A stretch of DNA of 64,000 bases from Allobosea lupini. GTDB lineage: Bacteria > Pseudomonadota > Alphaproteobacteria > Rhizobiales > Beijerinckiaceae. Position numbers and translations under genes: made by a program. Below the pieces are notes generated by a model that worked only from the letters and a program-made list of their open reading frames with translations, was not told the origin of the DNA and ran no database searches. The stretch spans positions 372,001 through 436,000 of the forward strand of contig NZ_FOAN01000003.1 in NCBI RefSeq assembly GCF_900109525.1, read 5' to 3'. This document shows, in pieces, positions 37,808 to 45,955 of the stretch. Position 1 is the stretch's first letter, and each line of letters starts with the position of its first letter.

Positions 37808-38776
37808 ATGTCGTCCGATGCCGATCTGCTCGCCGATCGTCGCAGCCTGCGGCGCAAGCTCTCGCTCTGGCGGTTGCTCGCGCTCGCCGGCGTCGTCGTG
37901 ATGGTCGTCGCCGCCGCGCTCGTCTGGAGCGGGCGCCTGCCGGGCAGCACCGCCCAGGCGCACATCGCCCGCGTGACCATTTCCGGCTTCATCTCCGGCG
38001 ATCGCCGCACGCTCGACCTGATCAAGTCGCTGGAGGATAGCCGCGCCAGCGCCGTGCTGCTCAGCATCGACAGCCCCGGCGGCACTGTGACCGGCTCCGA
38101 AGCCGTCTACGATGCGGTCCGCCGCCTTGCCGCAAAGAAGCCCGTGATCGCGGTGGTCGATGGCATGGCCGCCTCCGGCGGCTACATCGTCGCGCTCGGC
38201 AGCGAGCGCATCGTCGCACGCCAGACCTCGATGGTCGGCTCGATCGGCGTGATCGCGCAGATCCCCAATGTCGCCCGGCTTCTCGACACCATCGGCGTCA
38301 AGTTCGAGATCACGCGGTCGAGCCCGCTCAAGGCGGCGCCGAGCGGCCTCGAGCCGACGTCGCCGGAGGCGGCCGCCGAGACCGCCCGCGTGATCGCCGA
38401 CAATTACGACTGGTTCAAGCGGCTGGTCGGCGAGCGCCGCAAGCTCGCCGACCCCGAGATCGCCGCAGTGTCCGACGGCCGCGTCCATTCCGGTCGCCAG
38501 GCGATCAGGCTCAAGCTCATCGACGAGGTCGGCAGCGAGCAGGAAGCGATCGCCTGGCTCGAGCGCGAGAAGGGCGTCGGCAAGGATCTGCCCGTGCGCG
38601 ACTGGCGCCGCCGCAGCGAATCCTCCTCCTACGGGCTCTGGAGCGCAAGCGAGGCGATAGCGCGCGCCGCCGGCCTGGAGGAGCTGGCGGCCCTGCTCGC
38701 GCGTGCTGCCGAAACCCCGGTTGGACTGCGGCTTGACGCGCCCTTGGCGCTCTGGCAGCCTGCCGTCGAAAAGTGA
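37808..38776 (+). CDS. sppA: Signal peptide peptidase SppA
   Basis: This inner-membrane serine protease digests cleaved signal peptides. The 322-residue protein has a single N-terminal transmembrane anchor ([19 protein letters not shown], about residues 26-45) and the short single-domain S49 layout: [11 protein letters not shown], the nucleophile Ser in [12 protein letters not shown], and [13 protein letters not shown]. The ATG at 37808 is preceded by CGGAG; the longer in-frame start at 37673 is rejected. It heads sppA-ihfB-lapA, a gene order typical of rhizobia. Confidence 0.95.
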   Translation: MSSDADLLADRRSLRRKLSLWRLLALAGVVVMVVAAALVWSGRLPGSTAQAHIARVTISGFISGDRRTLDLIKSLEDSRASAVLLSIDSPGGTVTGSEAVYDAVRRLAAKKPVIAVVDGMAASGGYIVALGSERIVARQTSMVGSIGVIAQIPNVARLLDTIGVKFEITRSSPLKAAPSGLEPTSPEAAAETARVIADNYDWFKRLVGERRKLADPEIAAVSDGRVHSGRQAIRLKLIDEVGSEQEAIAWLEREKGVGKDLPVRDWRRRSESSSYGLWSASEAIARAAGLEELAALLARAAETPVGLRLDAPLALWQPAVEK

Positions 38777-38804
38777 CGATGTTACAAGCGGTTATATTGC
38801 ACCC

Positions 38805-39089
38805 ATGATAAAATCAGAACTCGTCCAGCGCATCGCCGAGCGCAACACCCATCTCTATCAGCGCGATATCGAGAACATCGTCGGCTCGATCCTCGACGAG
38901 GTCGTCAAGGCGCTCGCGCGCGGCGACCGGGTCGAGCTGCGCGGCTTCGGGGCGTTCTCGACCAAGGAACGCGCCGCCCGGGTCGGCCGCAACCCGCGCA
39001 CCGGCGATTCCGTCAAGGTCGACCAGAAGTTCGTGCCGGTCTTCAAGACCGGCAAGGAGCTGCGCATGCGGCTGAACGGCAAAGCCTGA
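38805..39089 (+). CDS. ihfB: Integration host factor subunit beta
   Basis: IhfB forms with IhfA the DNA-bending IHF used in replication, recombination and promoter architecture. The 94-residue protein starts [14 protein letters not shown] and has the family signature in [24 protein letters not shown] with the conserved Pro at the intercalating turn. It lies 28 bp after sppA. The sequence around it (TTATATTGCACCC) is AT-rich for the region and may hold its own promoter. Confidence 0.97.
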   Translation: MIKSELVQRIAERNTHLYQRDIENIVGSILDEVVKALARGDRVELRGFGAFSTKERAARVGRNPRTGDSVKVDQKFVPVFKTGKELRMRLNGKA

Positions 39090-39109
39090 GACAGGCGGGG
39101 GAGAGCGGG

Positions 39110-39445
39110 ATGAAGGCTTTCTTCAAGGCGCTGGTGCTCGTTCCGGTGGCGCTGATCGTGGTGCTGTTCTCGGTGGCGAACCGCGCCCCGGTCCGAGTCT
39201 CGCTCGATCCGATCAGCCGCGACGCGCCGGCGCTCGCCCTCGACCTGCCGCTCTTTGCGGTGGTCCTCGCCGCCATTGCCGTCGGCATCCTGATCGGTGG
39301 CTTCGCCTCCTGGCTGGCGCAGGGCAAGCATCGCAAGGCCGCGAGGGTCAATCGCCGGGAGGCCGACAAGCTGCGTGGCGAGGCGCAGTCGCTGCGCGCC
39401 GCCGTGCCGGATTCGGCGCTGCCGGCACTGACCAGCCGCGTCTGA
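39110..39445 (+). CDS. lapA: LapA domain (DUF1049) membrane protein
   Basis: This 111-residue protein has two transmembrane helices (about residues 5-23 and 46-70) flanking a short periplasmic loop, then a basic coiled-coil tail (KHRKAARVNRREADKLRGEAQSL). This matches LapA, which helps control lipopolysaccharide assembly at the inner membrane. It lies 20 bp after ihfB, within the same operon. Confidence 0.88.
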   Translation: MKAFFKALVLVPVALIVVLFSVANRAPVRVSLDPISRDAPALALDLPLFAVVLAAIAVGILIGGFASWLAQGKHRKAARVNRREADKLRGEAQSLRAAVPDSALPALTSRV

Positions 39446-39455
39446 AACCTCCGTC

Positions 39456-40400
39456 ATGCGCTTCTTCTCCGCTGCCGAGATCGACGGCCTGCTGAATTTC
39501 CCCGCTTTGGTCGATGCGCTCGCCGAGGCCTTCCGCGGCGGCATCGTCACGCCGGTACGTCATCACCATGAGATCGAGCGCCCGGATGCGGCAGCGACCC
39601 TCCTGCTGATGCCGGCCTGGACGGCGCCGCAGGCGAGCCCTGCCTTCCTCGGTACCAAGGTCGTCACGGTGTTTCCCGGCAATGCCGCAGTGAGCCTGCC
39701 GAGCGTGATGGGCAGCTATCTCCTGATGGATGGCGCGACCGGAGCGCCGCTCGCAGCGCTGGATGGCGCGCGCCTGACGCTCTGGCGCACCGCAGCGGCT
39801 TCGGCGCTCGCCTCGCGCGTGCTGGAGCGCCCGGATTGCAAGCGCATGCTGATGGTCGGGGCCGGTGCGCTTTCGAGCTTCCTGGTCAAGGCACATCGCA
39901 GCGTGCGCCATTTCGAGGATATCGCGATCTGGGCGCGCCGGCCGGACGCCGCCGCCGAGGTCGTGGCCGAGCTTGCACGGGACGGCATCGAGGCGCGCGT
40001 CGCGGACAATCTGGAAGCCGAGGCGCGCCAGGCCGATCTGATTTCCTGCGCCACCCTGTCCCGCGAGCCCTTGATCCATGGCCGCTGGCTGAAGCGAACC
40101 GCCCATCTTGATCTGGTCGGCGCCTTCAACCTGTCGATGCGTGAGGCCGACGATGAGGCGCTGCAGCGCGCCCATGTCTTCGTCGATACGGAAGCGGCGC
40201 TGCACGAGGGCGGTGACGTTGCCGTCGCGATCAAGACGGGCGCCTATACGGCGGAGCAGGTCTCAGGCACGCTGGCCGGCCTCTGCCGCGGCGAATACGA
40301 CGCCGCAGCCGAGCGCGACGACGTCACCCTGTTCAAGTCAGTCGGCACCGCGCTCGAGGACCTCGCCGCCGCCATGCTGGTCTGGAAGCTGGCGAACTGA
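39456..40400 (+). CDS. Ornithine cyclodeaminase / mu-crystallin family protein
   Basis: This 314-residue NAD(P)-dependent protein starts MRFFSAAEIDGLLNFPALVDALAEAF. Its Rossmann motif is MLMVGAGALSSFLVKAH, and DLISCATLSREPLIHGRWLK matches the family. Possible activities are ornithine cyclodeaminase, ketimine reductase or alanine dehydrogenase; sequence alone does not decide. It begins 10 bp after lapA and probably continues that operon. In many rhizobia trpF follows lapA; here it is replaced. Confidence 0.88.
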   Translation: MRFFSAAEIDGLLNFPALVDALAEAFRGGIVTPVRHHHEIERPDAAATLLLMPAWTAPQASPAFLGTKVVTVFPGNAAVSLPSVMGSYLLMDGATGAPLAALDGARLTLWRTAAASALASRVLERPDCKRMLMVGAGALSSFLVKAHRSVRHFEDIAIWARRPDAAAEVVAELARDGIEARVADNLEAEARQADLISCATLSREPLIHGRWLKRTAHLDLVGAFNLSMREADDEALQRAHVFVDTEAALHEGGDVAVAIKTGAYTAEQVSGTLAGLCRGEYDAAAERDDVTLFKSVGTALEDLAAAMLVWKLAN

Positions 40401-40424
40401 AGCGCGGCCTCGAAGGCCGCGCTT
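40401..40424. terminator. Hairpin between cyclodeaminase and DUF3309 genes
   Basis: AGCGCGGCCT at 40401-40410 pairs with AGGCCGCGCT at 40414-40423 around a CGA loop, immediately after the rightward gene's stop. The convergent DUF3309 gene ends at 40434, so it may serve both strands, although there is no clear T-run. Confidence 0.55.
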
Positions 40425-40433
40425 GTCGCCCCG

Positions 40434-40607
40434 TTACACTCTGACGGCCGGGCCGCCGAGCGCTCCAAGCAGCCACAGCACGATCACGATGACCAGGACG
40501 AGGCCGACCACGCCGCCTAGGCCGGCTCCGCCATAGCTGCGATGGCCGTAATACCCGCCGCCGCCGAGCAGGACGATGAGCAGAATGATGATGAGCAGTG
40601 TGGACAT
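40434..40607 (-). CDS. DUF3309 small membrane protein
   Basis: This 57-residue protein begins with one hydrophobic helix (MSTLLIIILLIVLLGGGGYY), then a Gly/Tyr loop (GHRSYGGAGLGG) and a second helix. This arrangement matches the DUF3309 family of short proteins found widely in rhizobia, with unknown function. The start ATG (40605-40607) is preceded on the minus strand by AGGGG. It is convergent with the cyclodeaminase gene and about 90 bp ahead of the Bug-type gene on the same strand. Confidence 0.85.
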   Translation of the reverse strand: MSTLLIIILLIVLLGGGGYYGHRSYGGAGLGGVVGLVLVIVIVLWLLGALGGPAVRV

Positions 40608-40698
40608 GGTTCGCGCCCCTTCTTCCGTCCGCCCGCCTCGTCAGTCGTCGGCGAGCGAGCGCTGGAAGAACGTCGGGCGCGAACCGTAGGTTCCAGTC

Positions 40699-41682
40699 CT
40701 ACTCCGCCTTGATGCCGACTTCACGGATCAGGCCGACCCATTTCGTCTGCTCGGCGCGGACGAAGGCCGCGAGCTCGGCCGGCGTGTTGCCGACCGGTTG
40801 GGCAGCGAGCTGGTCCATCTTGCCGCGCACCACGGGGTCGGCGATCGCGGCCTTGGTCTCGGCCTGCATCCGGTCGATGATCGCCTGCGGCGTCTTCGCC
40901 GGCGCGAACAGGGCGAACCAGGACGAGACATCGAAGCCCGGTACGAGATCGTTGATCGGCGCGAATTCGGAAGCGGTCGGCGCGCGCTGTGCGGTGGTGA
41001 CGCCGAAGCCGCGCACCGTGCCGGCGCGGACCTGGGGCAGGGCGGCGGTGATGTTGTCGAACATCAGGTCGACGCGCCCGCCGATCAGGTCCTGCATCGC
41101 CTGCGCCGAGCCGCGATAGGGCACATGCACCATCTTGATGCCGGTCAGCTTCTGGAAGAGTTCGCCGGCAAGGTGGATCGAGGTGCCGACACCGGAGGAG
41201 GCATAGGTCAGCTTGCCCGGATTGGCCTTGCCATAGGCGATCAGCTCGGCGGTGTCCTTGACCTTCAGCGTCGGGCTGACGACGAGCAGGTTGGGCACCA
41301 GCGCGATCATGGTGATCGGGGCGAAATCGGTCAGCGGGTCGTAGTTGACCTTGGCGTAGAGCGCCGGATTGGCGACGAGGCCGACCGAGACGATCAGCAG
41401 CGTGTCGCCGTTCGGCTCGGAGCGCGCCACCGCCTCGACGCCGATATTGCCGCCGGCGCCGGCGCGATTCTCGACCACGAAGGTCGCCCCGAGTGTCTGG
41501 CCGACCTTGTCGGCGACCAGCCGTCCGAGGATATCGGTGGCGCCGCCGGGCGTGAACGGCACGACCAGCTTGGGCGTACGTCCCTGCGGCCAGGCGCCCT
41601 GCGCGCGGCCGGCGGCCGGCAAGGCGAGCGCGGCGCCGAGGCCGCCCAGCAAGGCGCGGCGGTCGAGAGAAAAGCGGCTCAT
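40699..41682 (-). CDS. Tripartite tricarboxylate transporter substrate-binding protein (Bug family)
   Basis: This 327-residue periplasmic binding protein has a Tat-like signal (DRRALLGGLGAALALPAAGRA) and the Bug core (PKLVVPFTPGGATDILGRLVADK, VENRAGAGGNIGVEAVA). No TctA/TctB partner is present nearby, as is usual for this expanded orphan family. The ligand, probably a carboxylate, is unknown. It is an isolated gene between the DUF3309 gene and mepA. Confidence 0.9.
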   Translation of the reverse strand: MSRFSLDRRALLGGLGAALALPAAGRAQGAWPQGRTPKLVVPFTPGGATDILGRLVADKVGQTLGATFVVENRAGAGGNIGVEAVARSEPNGDTLLIVSVGLVANPALYAKVNYDPLTDFAPITMIALVPNLLVVSPTLKVKDTAELIAYGKANPGKLTYASSGVGTSIHLAGELFQKLTGIKMVHVPYRGSAQAMQDLIGGRVDLMFDNITAALPQVRAGTVRGFGVTTAQRAPTASEFAPINDLVPGFDVSSWFALFAPAKTPQAIIDRMQAETKAAIADPVVRGKMDQLAAQPVGNTPAELAAFVRAEQTKWVGLIREVGIKAE

Positions 41683-41831
41683 CGTCGGATGTCTCCTCCA
41701 GGAATGGTCACCGGTGGGCTTGCCGCCCGTTCTTCGGCAGTGAAGACGCTGCCGGCTCGCAAGCGCCCTGTCCAGCCCATTGAGCGGGCAGTAGCTTGAC
41801 CTCGGCGTGAGCGGCCTGCGATTCTGCCACC

Positions 41832-42773
41832 ATGCAAACGCCTCGTCGCTTCGCCCCCCTGATTCTCCTGCCCTTGCTCATGACAGTGGGAGCTGCGCAA
41901 GCCCAGTCCACCGGCGAGGCGGAGGCGAAGACCCGCGCTGCCAATATCGCGGCGTACCCGGATGCAGCCCGTGCCTTGTTCGGCCAGAAGACCACTCCGG
42001 CCGCCCTGAGGGCGCGTGCGATCGGCTCCTATGCCCGCGGCTGCCTGGCGGGGGCAACCGCGCTGCCGGTCGACGGCGAGAACTGGCAGGTCATGCGCCT
42101 CGCCCGCAACCGCAACTGGGGCCATCCCGAGCTGATCTCCTTCCTGGAGCGCTTCGCCAGCGAGGTGCCGAAGATCACCGGCTGGCCCGGCCTCCTGGTC
42201 GGTGACATCTCGCAGCCGCGCGGCGGGCCGATGCTGACCGGCCACGCCTCGCACCAGATCGGGCTCGATGCCGACATCTGGCTGACGCCGATGCCGAGGA
42301 AACGGCTCGACAGCGACGACCGCGAGAACATGTCCGCGGTCAACATGGCCCGCTCCGACTGGCGCGACGTCAATCCGAAGAACTGGACGCCGGCGCATAC
42401 CCGGCTGATCAAGGCGGCGGCGAGCGAGCCGAAGGTCGAGCGCATCTTCGTCAATCCCGCGCTCAAGGTCGCGCTCTGCCGCGAGGCCGGCTCGGACAAG
42501 ACCTGGCTGAACAAGGTCCGGCCGATCTGGGGGCACAACTACCATTTTCATATCCGCCTGAGCTGCCCGCCCGGCATGGAGGGCTGCCAGGGGCAGGAGC
42601 CGCCCAATTTCGGCGACGGCTGCGGCGAAGAGCTCGATGGCTGGGTCGAGAAACAGCATCAGGCGATCTTCAACCCACCCAAGCCGAAACCGGGGCCGAA
42701 GCCAAAGCCCAAGCCGCCGATGTCGCTCGACGCACTCCCGGCCGAGTGCCGGCAGGTGCTGCTGGCGCGGTGA
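41832..42773 (+). CDS. mepA: Penicillin-insensitive murein endopeptidase MepA
   Basis: This periplasmic zinc endopeptidase cuts D-Ala-mDAP cross-links. The 313-residue protein has a signal peptide (ending AAQAQS) and the LAS-type metal ligands in GHASHQIGLDADIWL (His and Asp) and HNYHFHIRL. Several Cys pairs are typical of MepA, and a Lys/Pro-rich linker lies near the C-terminus. It is divergent from the Bug gene and convergent with the extensin-like peptidase gene, from which a 108-bp palindromic repeat separates it. Confidence 0.94.
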   Translation: MQTPRRFAPLILLPLLMTVGAAQAQSTGEAEAKTRAANIAAYPDAARALFGQKTTPAALRARAIGSYARGCLAGATALPVDGENWQVMRLARNRNWGHPELISFLERFASEVPKITGWPGLLVGDISQPRGGPMLTGHASHQIGLDADIWLTPMPRKRLDSDDRENMSAVNMARSDWRDVNPKNWTPAHTRLIKAAASEPKVERIFVNPALKVALCREAGSDKTWLNKVRPIWGHNYHFHIRLSCPPGMEGCQGQEPPNFGDGCGEELDGWVEKQHQAIFNPPKPKPGPKPKPKPPMSLDALPAECRQVLLAR

Positions 42774-42780
42774 AGGGGCT

Positions 42781-42888
42781 CGTCATGCTCGGGCTTGGCC
42801 CGAGCATCCCAGGCCGGAGAGGGCTGCTGATGGCGCTTCCTCGTCACGAGATTCTCGGGTCTGCGCTTCGCTTCGCCCAAGAATGACG
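42781..42888. repeat. 108-bp interspersed palindromic repeat, copy 1
   Basis: It begins CGTCATGCTCGGGC and ends in GAATGACG, with terminal inverted arms and inner hairpins (ATGCTCGGGC with GCCCGAGCAT, and a stem around GATTCTCGGG). A second copy of the same length is at 45064-45171. It fills nearly the whole gap between the convergent mepA and extensin-like genes. It is a REP-like element of the type common in rhizobial genomes. Confidence 0.9.
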
Positions 42889-42892
42889 CGTG

Positions 42893-44032
42893 CTACCGCC
42901 GCAACGATCCAGTCTGCTGCCCCTGCGGCCGATAGGCGAAGGGGTCGTTGCGCGGGTTGATCGGCGGCTCGTCGCCTGGCTGGGCGCTGTCGACGATGCC
43001 GTTGCCTTCCTCGTCGCCCACGATCAGCTCCTCGGTCGGCGGCGTCGAGCCCGGCAGCTGCAGTGGCCCGCGCATCTCGCTCGGCGCCGGCTGTGGCTGG
43101 TAGCGCTGGCTCATCTGCGGCGCCTCCTCGATATAGCGCCGCTGGCCGTCGAGCCCGCCATGCTGCTGATGTGCGACCGGATAGCCGCCGCTGACCGCGC
43201 CCGGCGGACGCAAGCCGCCGCTCGGCTGGCGCAGCAGGCCGCCTGAACCGCTCGCCACCATCGGCGGCGGCAGGCTCTGACGCGTATCCTGCTGCTGCTG
43301 TTGCAGCGCCATCCGGTCCGGCCGCGCCGGGTCCGGCGGCGGCAGGTTGTAGTTGGGCTCGTATTTGATCACCGGCTTGCAGATGTGCCGGCCCTTGGAA
43401 TGGCGCGCCAGGTCGATGTGGAAATGGTCGTAGTGGAAGGCGTCTGCGCCGGGGCCGAGCACGGTCGAGAAATGCTCGCAGGCGCCGACGAAGATCTCGC
43501 GCAGGAAGGCCTGCTCCTCCGGCGCGCCGCGCCAGCCATCCTTGACGGTGACGACGCGGTTGTCGTTCAGGCGGAAGGAAAACACGTCGACGGCATTGCC
43601 GAAGGCATGCTCGGAGGTGCGGCTCGTGCCGGTGCCGTTGTTCATCGCACGGCAGGAATAGGAGCCGGCTCGGATCTCGATCACCTGCGCGCCGAGCACG
43701 TTCATCGCTGCCGGCTGCACCACCTCGGTGAACCATTTGTCCGTCGTTGCAACCACCGGGCAGGCCAGGGTCGCATTGCTGGTCAGCGCCACGCTGCCAT
43801 TGGCGAAGGCCGCGACCTTGAGCGGCTTCTCCATGCCGCAGGTGCCGGGCCCGTCGATCGCCTTGCCGCGCAGGCTGACATAGGCCGAAAGCTGAACCTG
43901 GCCCGAGGCCAGGCACTGGGCTTCGGCCTGGTCACGCCAGGGCGCGCGCTGCGGCTTCTGGAACTTGCCGCAGCCGGCAAGGCCGGCGCCGATGACGCCG
44001 AGCGCGAGGAGAGTGAGGTGAACGCGACGCAT
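42893..44032 (-). CDS. Extensin-like family lipoprotein (peptidase fold)
   Basis: This 379-residue protein has a lipoprotein signal ending LAGC at about residue 21. The extensin-like C-domain follows with metal-ligand motifs SEHAFGNAVDVFSF (His-x6-Asp) and FHYDHFHIDLARH (HxH), the LAS/VanY peptidase fold. The last 140 residues are Gln/Pro/Gly-rich and probably disordered. It likely acts on peptidoglycan peptides from the outer membrane. A full CtrA-type site sits 88-103 bp upstream of its start. Confidence 0.87.
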   Translation of the reverse strand: MRRVHLTLLALGVIGAGLAGCGKFQKPQRAPWRDQAEAQCLASGQVQLSAYVSLRGKAIDGPGTCGMEKPLKVAAFANGSVALTSNATLACPVVATTDKWFTEVVQPAAMNVLGAQVIEIRAGSYSCRAMNNGTGTSRTSEHAFGNAVDVFSFRLNDNRVVTVKDGWRGAPEEQAFLREIFVGACEHFSTVLGPGADAFHYDHFHIDLARHSKGRHICKPVIKYEPNYNLPPPDPARPDRMALQQQQQDTRQSLPPPMVASGSGGLLRQPSGGLRPPGAVSGGYPVAHQQHGGLDGQRRYIEEAPQMSQRYQPQPAPSEMRGPLQLPGSTPPTEELIVGDEEGNGIVDSAQPGDEPPINPRNDPFAYRPQGQQTGSLRR

Positions 44033-44119
44033 GACAGATCAAATGCGAGGCGTTGGGTGAACGGTTTGTTGACCGGCTGCGTCCTGGAAGTCACGGGCGG
44101 ATTAACTTTGCCGATGGCG

Positions 44120-44135
44120 TTAAGTGGGGGTTAAC
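44120..44135. promoter_or_regulatory. Candidate CtrA binding site
   Basis: TTAA at 44120-44123, 7 nt, then TTAAC at 44131-44135 is an exact match to the CtrA consensus TTAA-N7-TTAAC. Two more TTAAC half-sites flank it (44102 and 44161). It lies 88-103 bp upstream of the extensin-like gene and about 210 bp from the GST. The rest of the 312-bp gap (44033-44344) shows nothing else recognisable. Confidence 0.6.
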
Positions 44136-44344
44136 GCAGCTCGGCGAGCCGGTGCCGATCTTAACCTTCACATTTCGGATTTGCTTTGACGGCTCGGCGA
44201 CACTGCAAGGTCCAAGCGGTTGCGCCCTTCGGATCGCCACTCCAAGTTACGCCGCAACGTCATGGCCTCGCGCCATCGGCGTCCCGCCGACAGGGCGCGC
44301 CAGGCAAGGCCGGCGCCTCGCCCGCCATCCGAGGAAGTTTCTCG

Positions 44345-45052
44345 ATGTCCGATCTCTCCGCTTTCGCGATCACGCAACGCTGGCCGGCCCAGCATCCCGA
44401 CCGGCTGCAGCTCTACTCGTTGCCGACGCCCAACGGCGTGAAGGTCTCGATCATGCTGGAGGAGACCGGCATCCCCTATGAGCCGCACTTGATCGACATC
44501 GGCAAGAACGAGACCTGGATCCCGGAATATCTCGCGCTCAACCCGAACGGCAAGATTCCGGCGATCATCGATCCCGACGGTCCCGGCGGTAAGCCGCTCG
44601 GCCTGTTCGAGTCCGGCGCGATCCTGGTCTACCTCGCCGACAAGGCCGGCAAGTTCCTGCCCACCGACCCGGCCCGCCGCTACGAGACCCTGCAATGGGT
44701 CTTCTTCCAGATGGCGGCGATCGGCCCGATGTTCGGCCAGCTCGGCTTCTTCCATAAGTTCGCCGGCCGCGAATACGAGGACAAGCGCCCGCGCGACCGC
44801 TACGCCAATGAGAGCAAGCGCCTGCTCGGCGTGCTCGAGACAAGGCTCGCCGGCCGCGACTGGCTGATGGGCGACGAGTACACCATCGCCGACATTGCGA
44901 CGCTCGGCTGGGTCCGCAATCTCGTCGGCTTCTATGGCGCCGGTGAGCTGGTCGAATACGACAAGCTCAAGCTGGTGCCGAAATGGCTGGAACGCGGCCT
45001 CGCGCGTCCGGCCGTGCAGCGCGGGCTGGAGATCCCGAAGCGTCCGGGCTGA
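44345..45052 (+). CDS. Glutathione S-transferase, YghU/YfcG type
   Basis: This 235-residue protein has the Nu-class GST N-domain: LYSLPTPNGVKVSIMLEETGIPYE, with the TPNG residues that bind glutathione, and LNPNGKIPAI with the cis-Pro. The C-domain contains WVFFQMAAIGPMFGQLGFF, typical of YghU/YfcG disulfide-bond reductases. It is a single gene; the ATG at 44345 follows GAGGAA. Confidence 0.9.
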   Translation: MSDLSAFAITQRWPAQHPDRLQLYSLPTPNGVKVSIMLEETGIPYEPHLIDIGKNETWIPEYLALNPNGKIPAIIDPDGPGGKPLGLFESGAILVYLADKAGKFLPTDPARRYETLQWVFFQMAAIGPMFGQLGFFHKFAGREYEDKRPRDRYANESKRLLGVLETRLAGRDWLMGDEYTIADIATLGWVRNLVGFYGAGELVEYDKLKLVPKWLERGLARPAVQRGLEIPKRPG

Positions 45053-45063
45053 GGGGGAACGCG

Positions 45064-45171
45064 CGTCATGCTCGGGCTTGCCCCGAGCATCTCAGGCCGG
45101 GAGGGGGCTCCGATAGAGCCTTCTCGTCACGAGATTCTCGGGTCTGCGCTGCGCTTCGCCCGAGAATGACG
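45064..45171. repeat. 108-bp interspersed palindromic repeat, copy 2
   Basis: This has the same length and architecture as the copy at 42781-42888, starting CGTCATGCTCGGGC and ending GAATGACG, with most bases shared. It again fills a convergent gap, between the GST stop (45052) and the end of the ABC ATPase gene (45176). Confidence 0.9.
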
Positions 45172-45175
45172 CCCT

Positions 45176-45955
45176 TCAATACTTGATCACCCCGAACCGC
45201 CGGAACGCATCATGGATGCGATCGGCATAGGTGTTGAAGCTCGGATAGTCGCCGAGATGGGCCGGTCGCGGCCGCGGCAACTCGATCTTGATCTCGTCGA
45301 CGACCCGGCCAGGCGTCGGCGACATTACCAGAACCCGGTCGGAGAGGCCGATCGCCTCCTCGATCGAGTGGGTGATGAAGACGACCGTCTTGGCCGTCTC
45401 CAGCCAGAGCATTTCGAGATCGTGCCGGATCTGCGTGCGCGTGATCGCGTCGAGCGCGCCGAAGGGCTCGTCCATCATGAGCACGGAGGGGTTGTGGATC
45501 AGCGCGCGGGCGATCGAGACGCGCTGGCGCATGCCGCCGGAGAGCTGCTTGGGATAGCGGTCGGCGGCATGGCTGATGCCGAGCTTGGCGAAGAGTTCGA
45601 GCGCCCGTTCCTTGGCCGGCGCCAGCGGCAGGCCGCGAATCTCCGCCTGCAGCATGACGTTTTCGAGTGCCGTGCGGAATTCCAGCAGCAGATGGTCCTG
45701 GAAGACGATGCCGATATCGGTGAGCGGCTCCGTCAGCGGTTTGCCGTTGACCAGAAGCTCGCCGCCACTGGTCGGGATCAGCCCGGCCGCCATCAGCATG
45801 AATGTGCTCTTGCCGCAGCCGGAGGGGCCGATCAGGCTGACGAACTCGCCGCTCCTGATGTCGAGCGTCAGACCGTCGACGGCGGTGAAGCCGCCGAAGG
45901 TCTTGACGATGCCGTGCCCCTGTATCGAGGCGGCGCTGGCGGTTGCCGCGGTCAC
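45176..45955 (-). CDS. ABC transporter ATP-binding protein (nitrate/sulfonate/taurine type)
   Basis: This 259-residue ATPase of the SsuB/TauB group has all motifs intact: Walker A GPSGCGKST, Q-loop VFQDHLLL, signature LSGGMRQRVSIARAL, Walker B VLMMDEPFGALD and H-loop VFITHSIEEAIG. It is the last gene of the iclR-permease-binding protein-ATPase operon, and its start overlaps the binding-protein stop (ATGA). The substrate is unknown; the divergent amidase and SDR genes suggest an organic nitrogen compound. Confidence 0.93.
   Translation of the reverse strand: MTAATASAASIQGHGIVKTFGGFTAVDGLTLDIRSGEFVSLIGPSGCGKSTFMLMAAGLIPTSGGELLVNGKPLTEPLTDIGIVFQDHLLLEFRTALENVMLQAEIRGLPLAPAKERALELFAKLGISHAADRYPKQLSGGMRQRVSIARALIHNPSVLMMDEPFGALDAITRTQIRHDLEMLWLETAKTVVFITHSIEEAIGLSDRVLVMSPTPGRVVDEIKIELPRPRPAHLGDYPSFNTYADRIHDAFRRFGVIKY

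Noticed and set aside
40699..41682. Missing TctA/TctB partners as a broken operon
   Set aside because: Orphan Bug-type binding proteins are normal in these bacteria, so no loss needs to be invoked.
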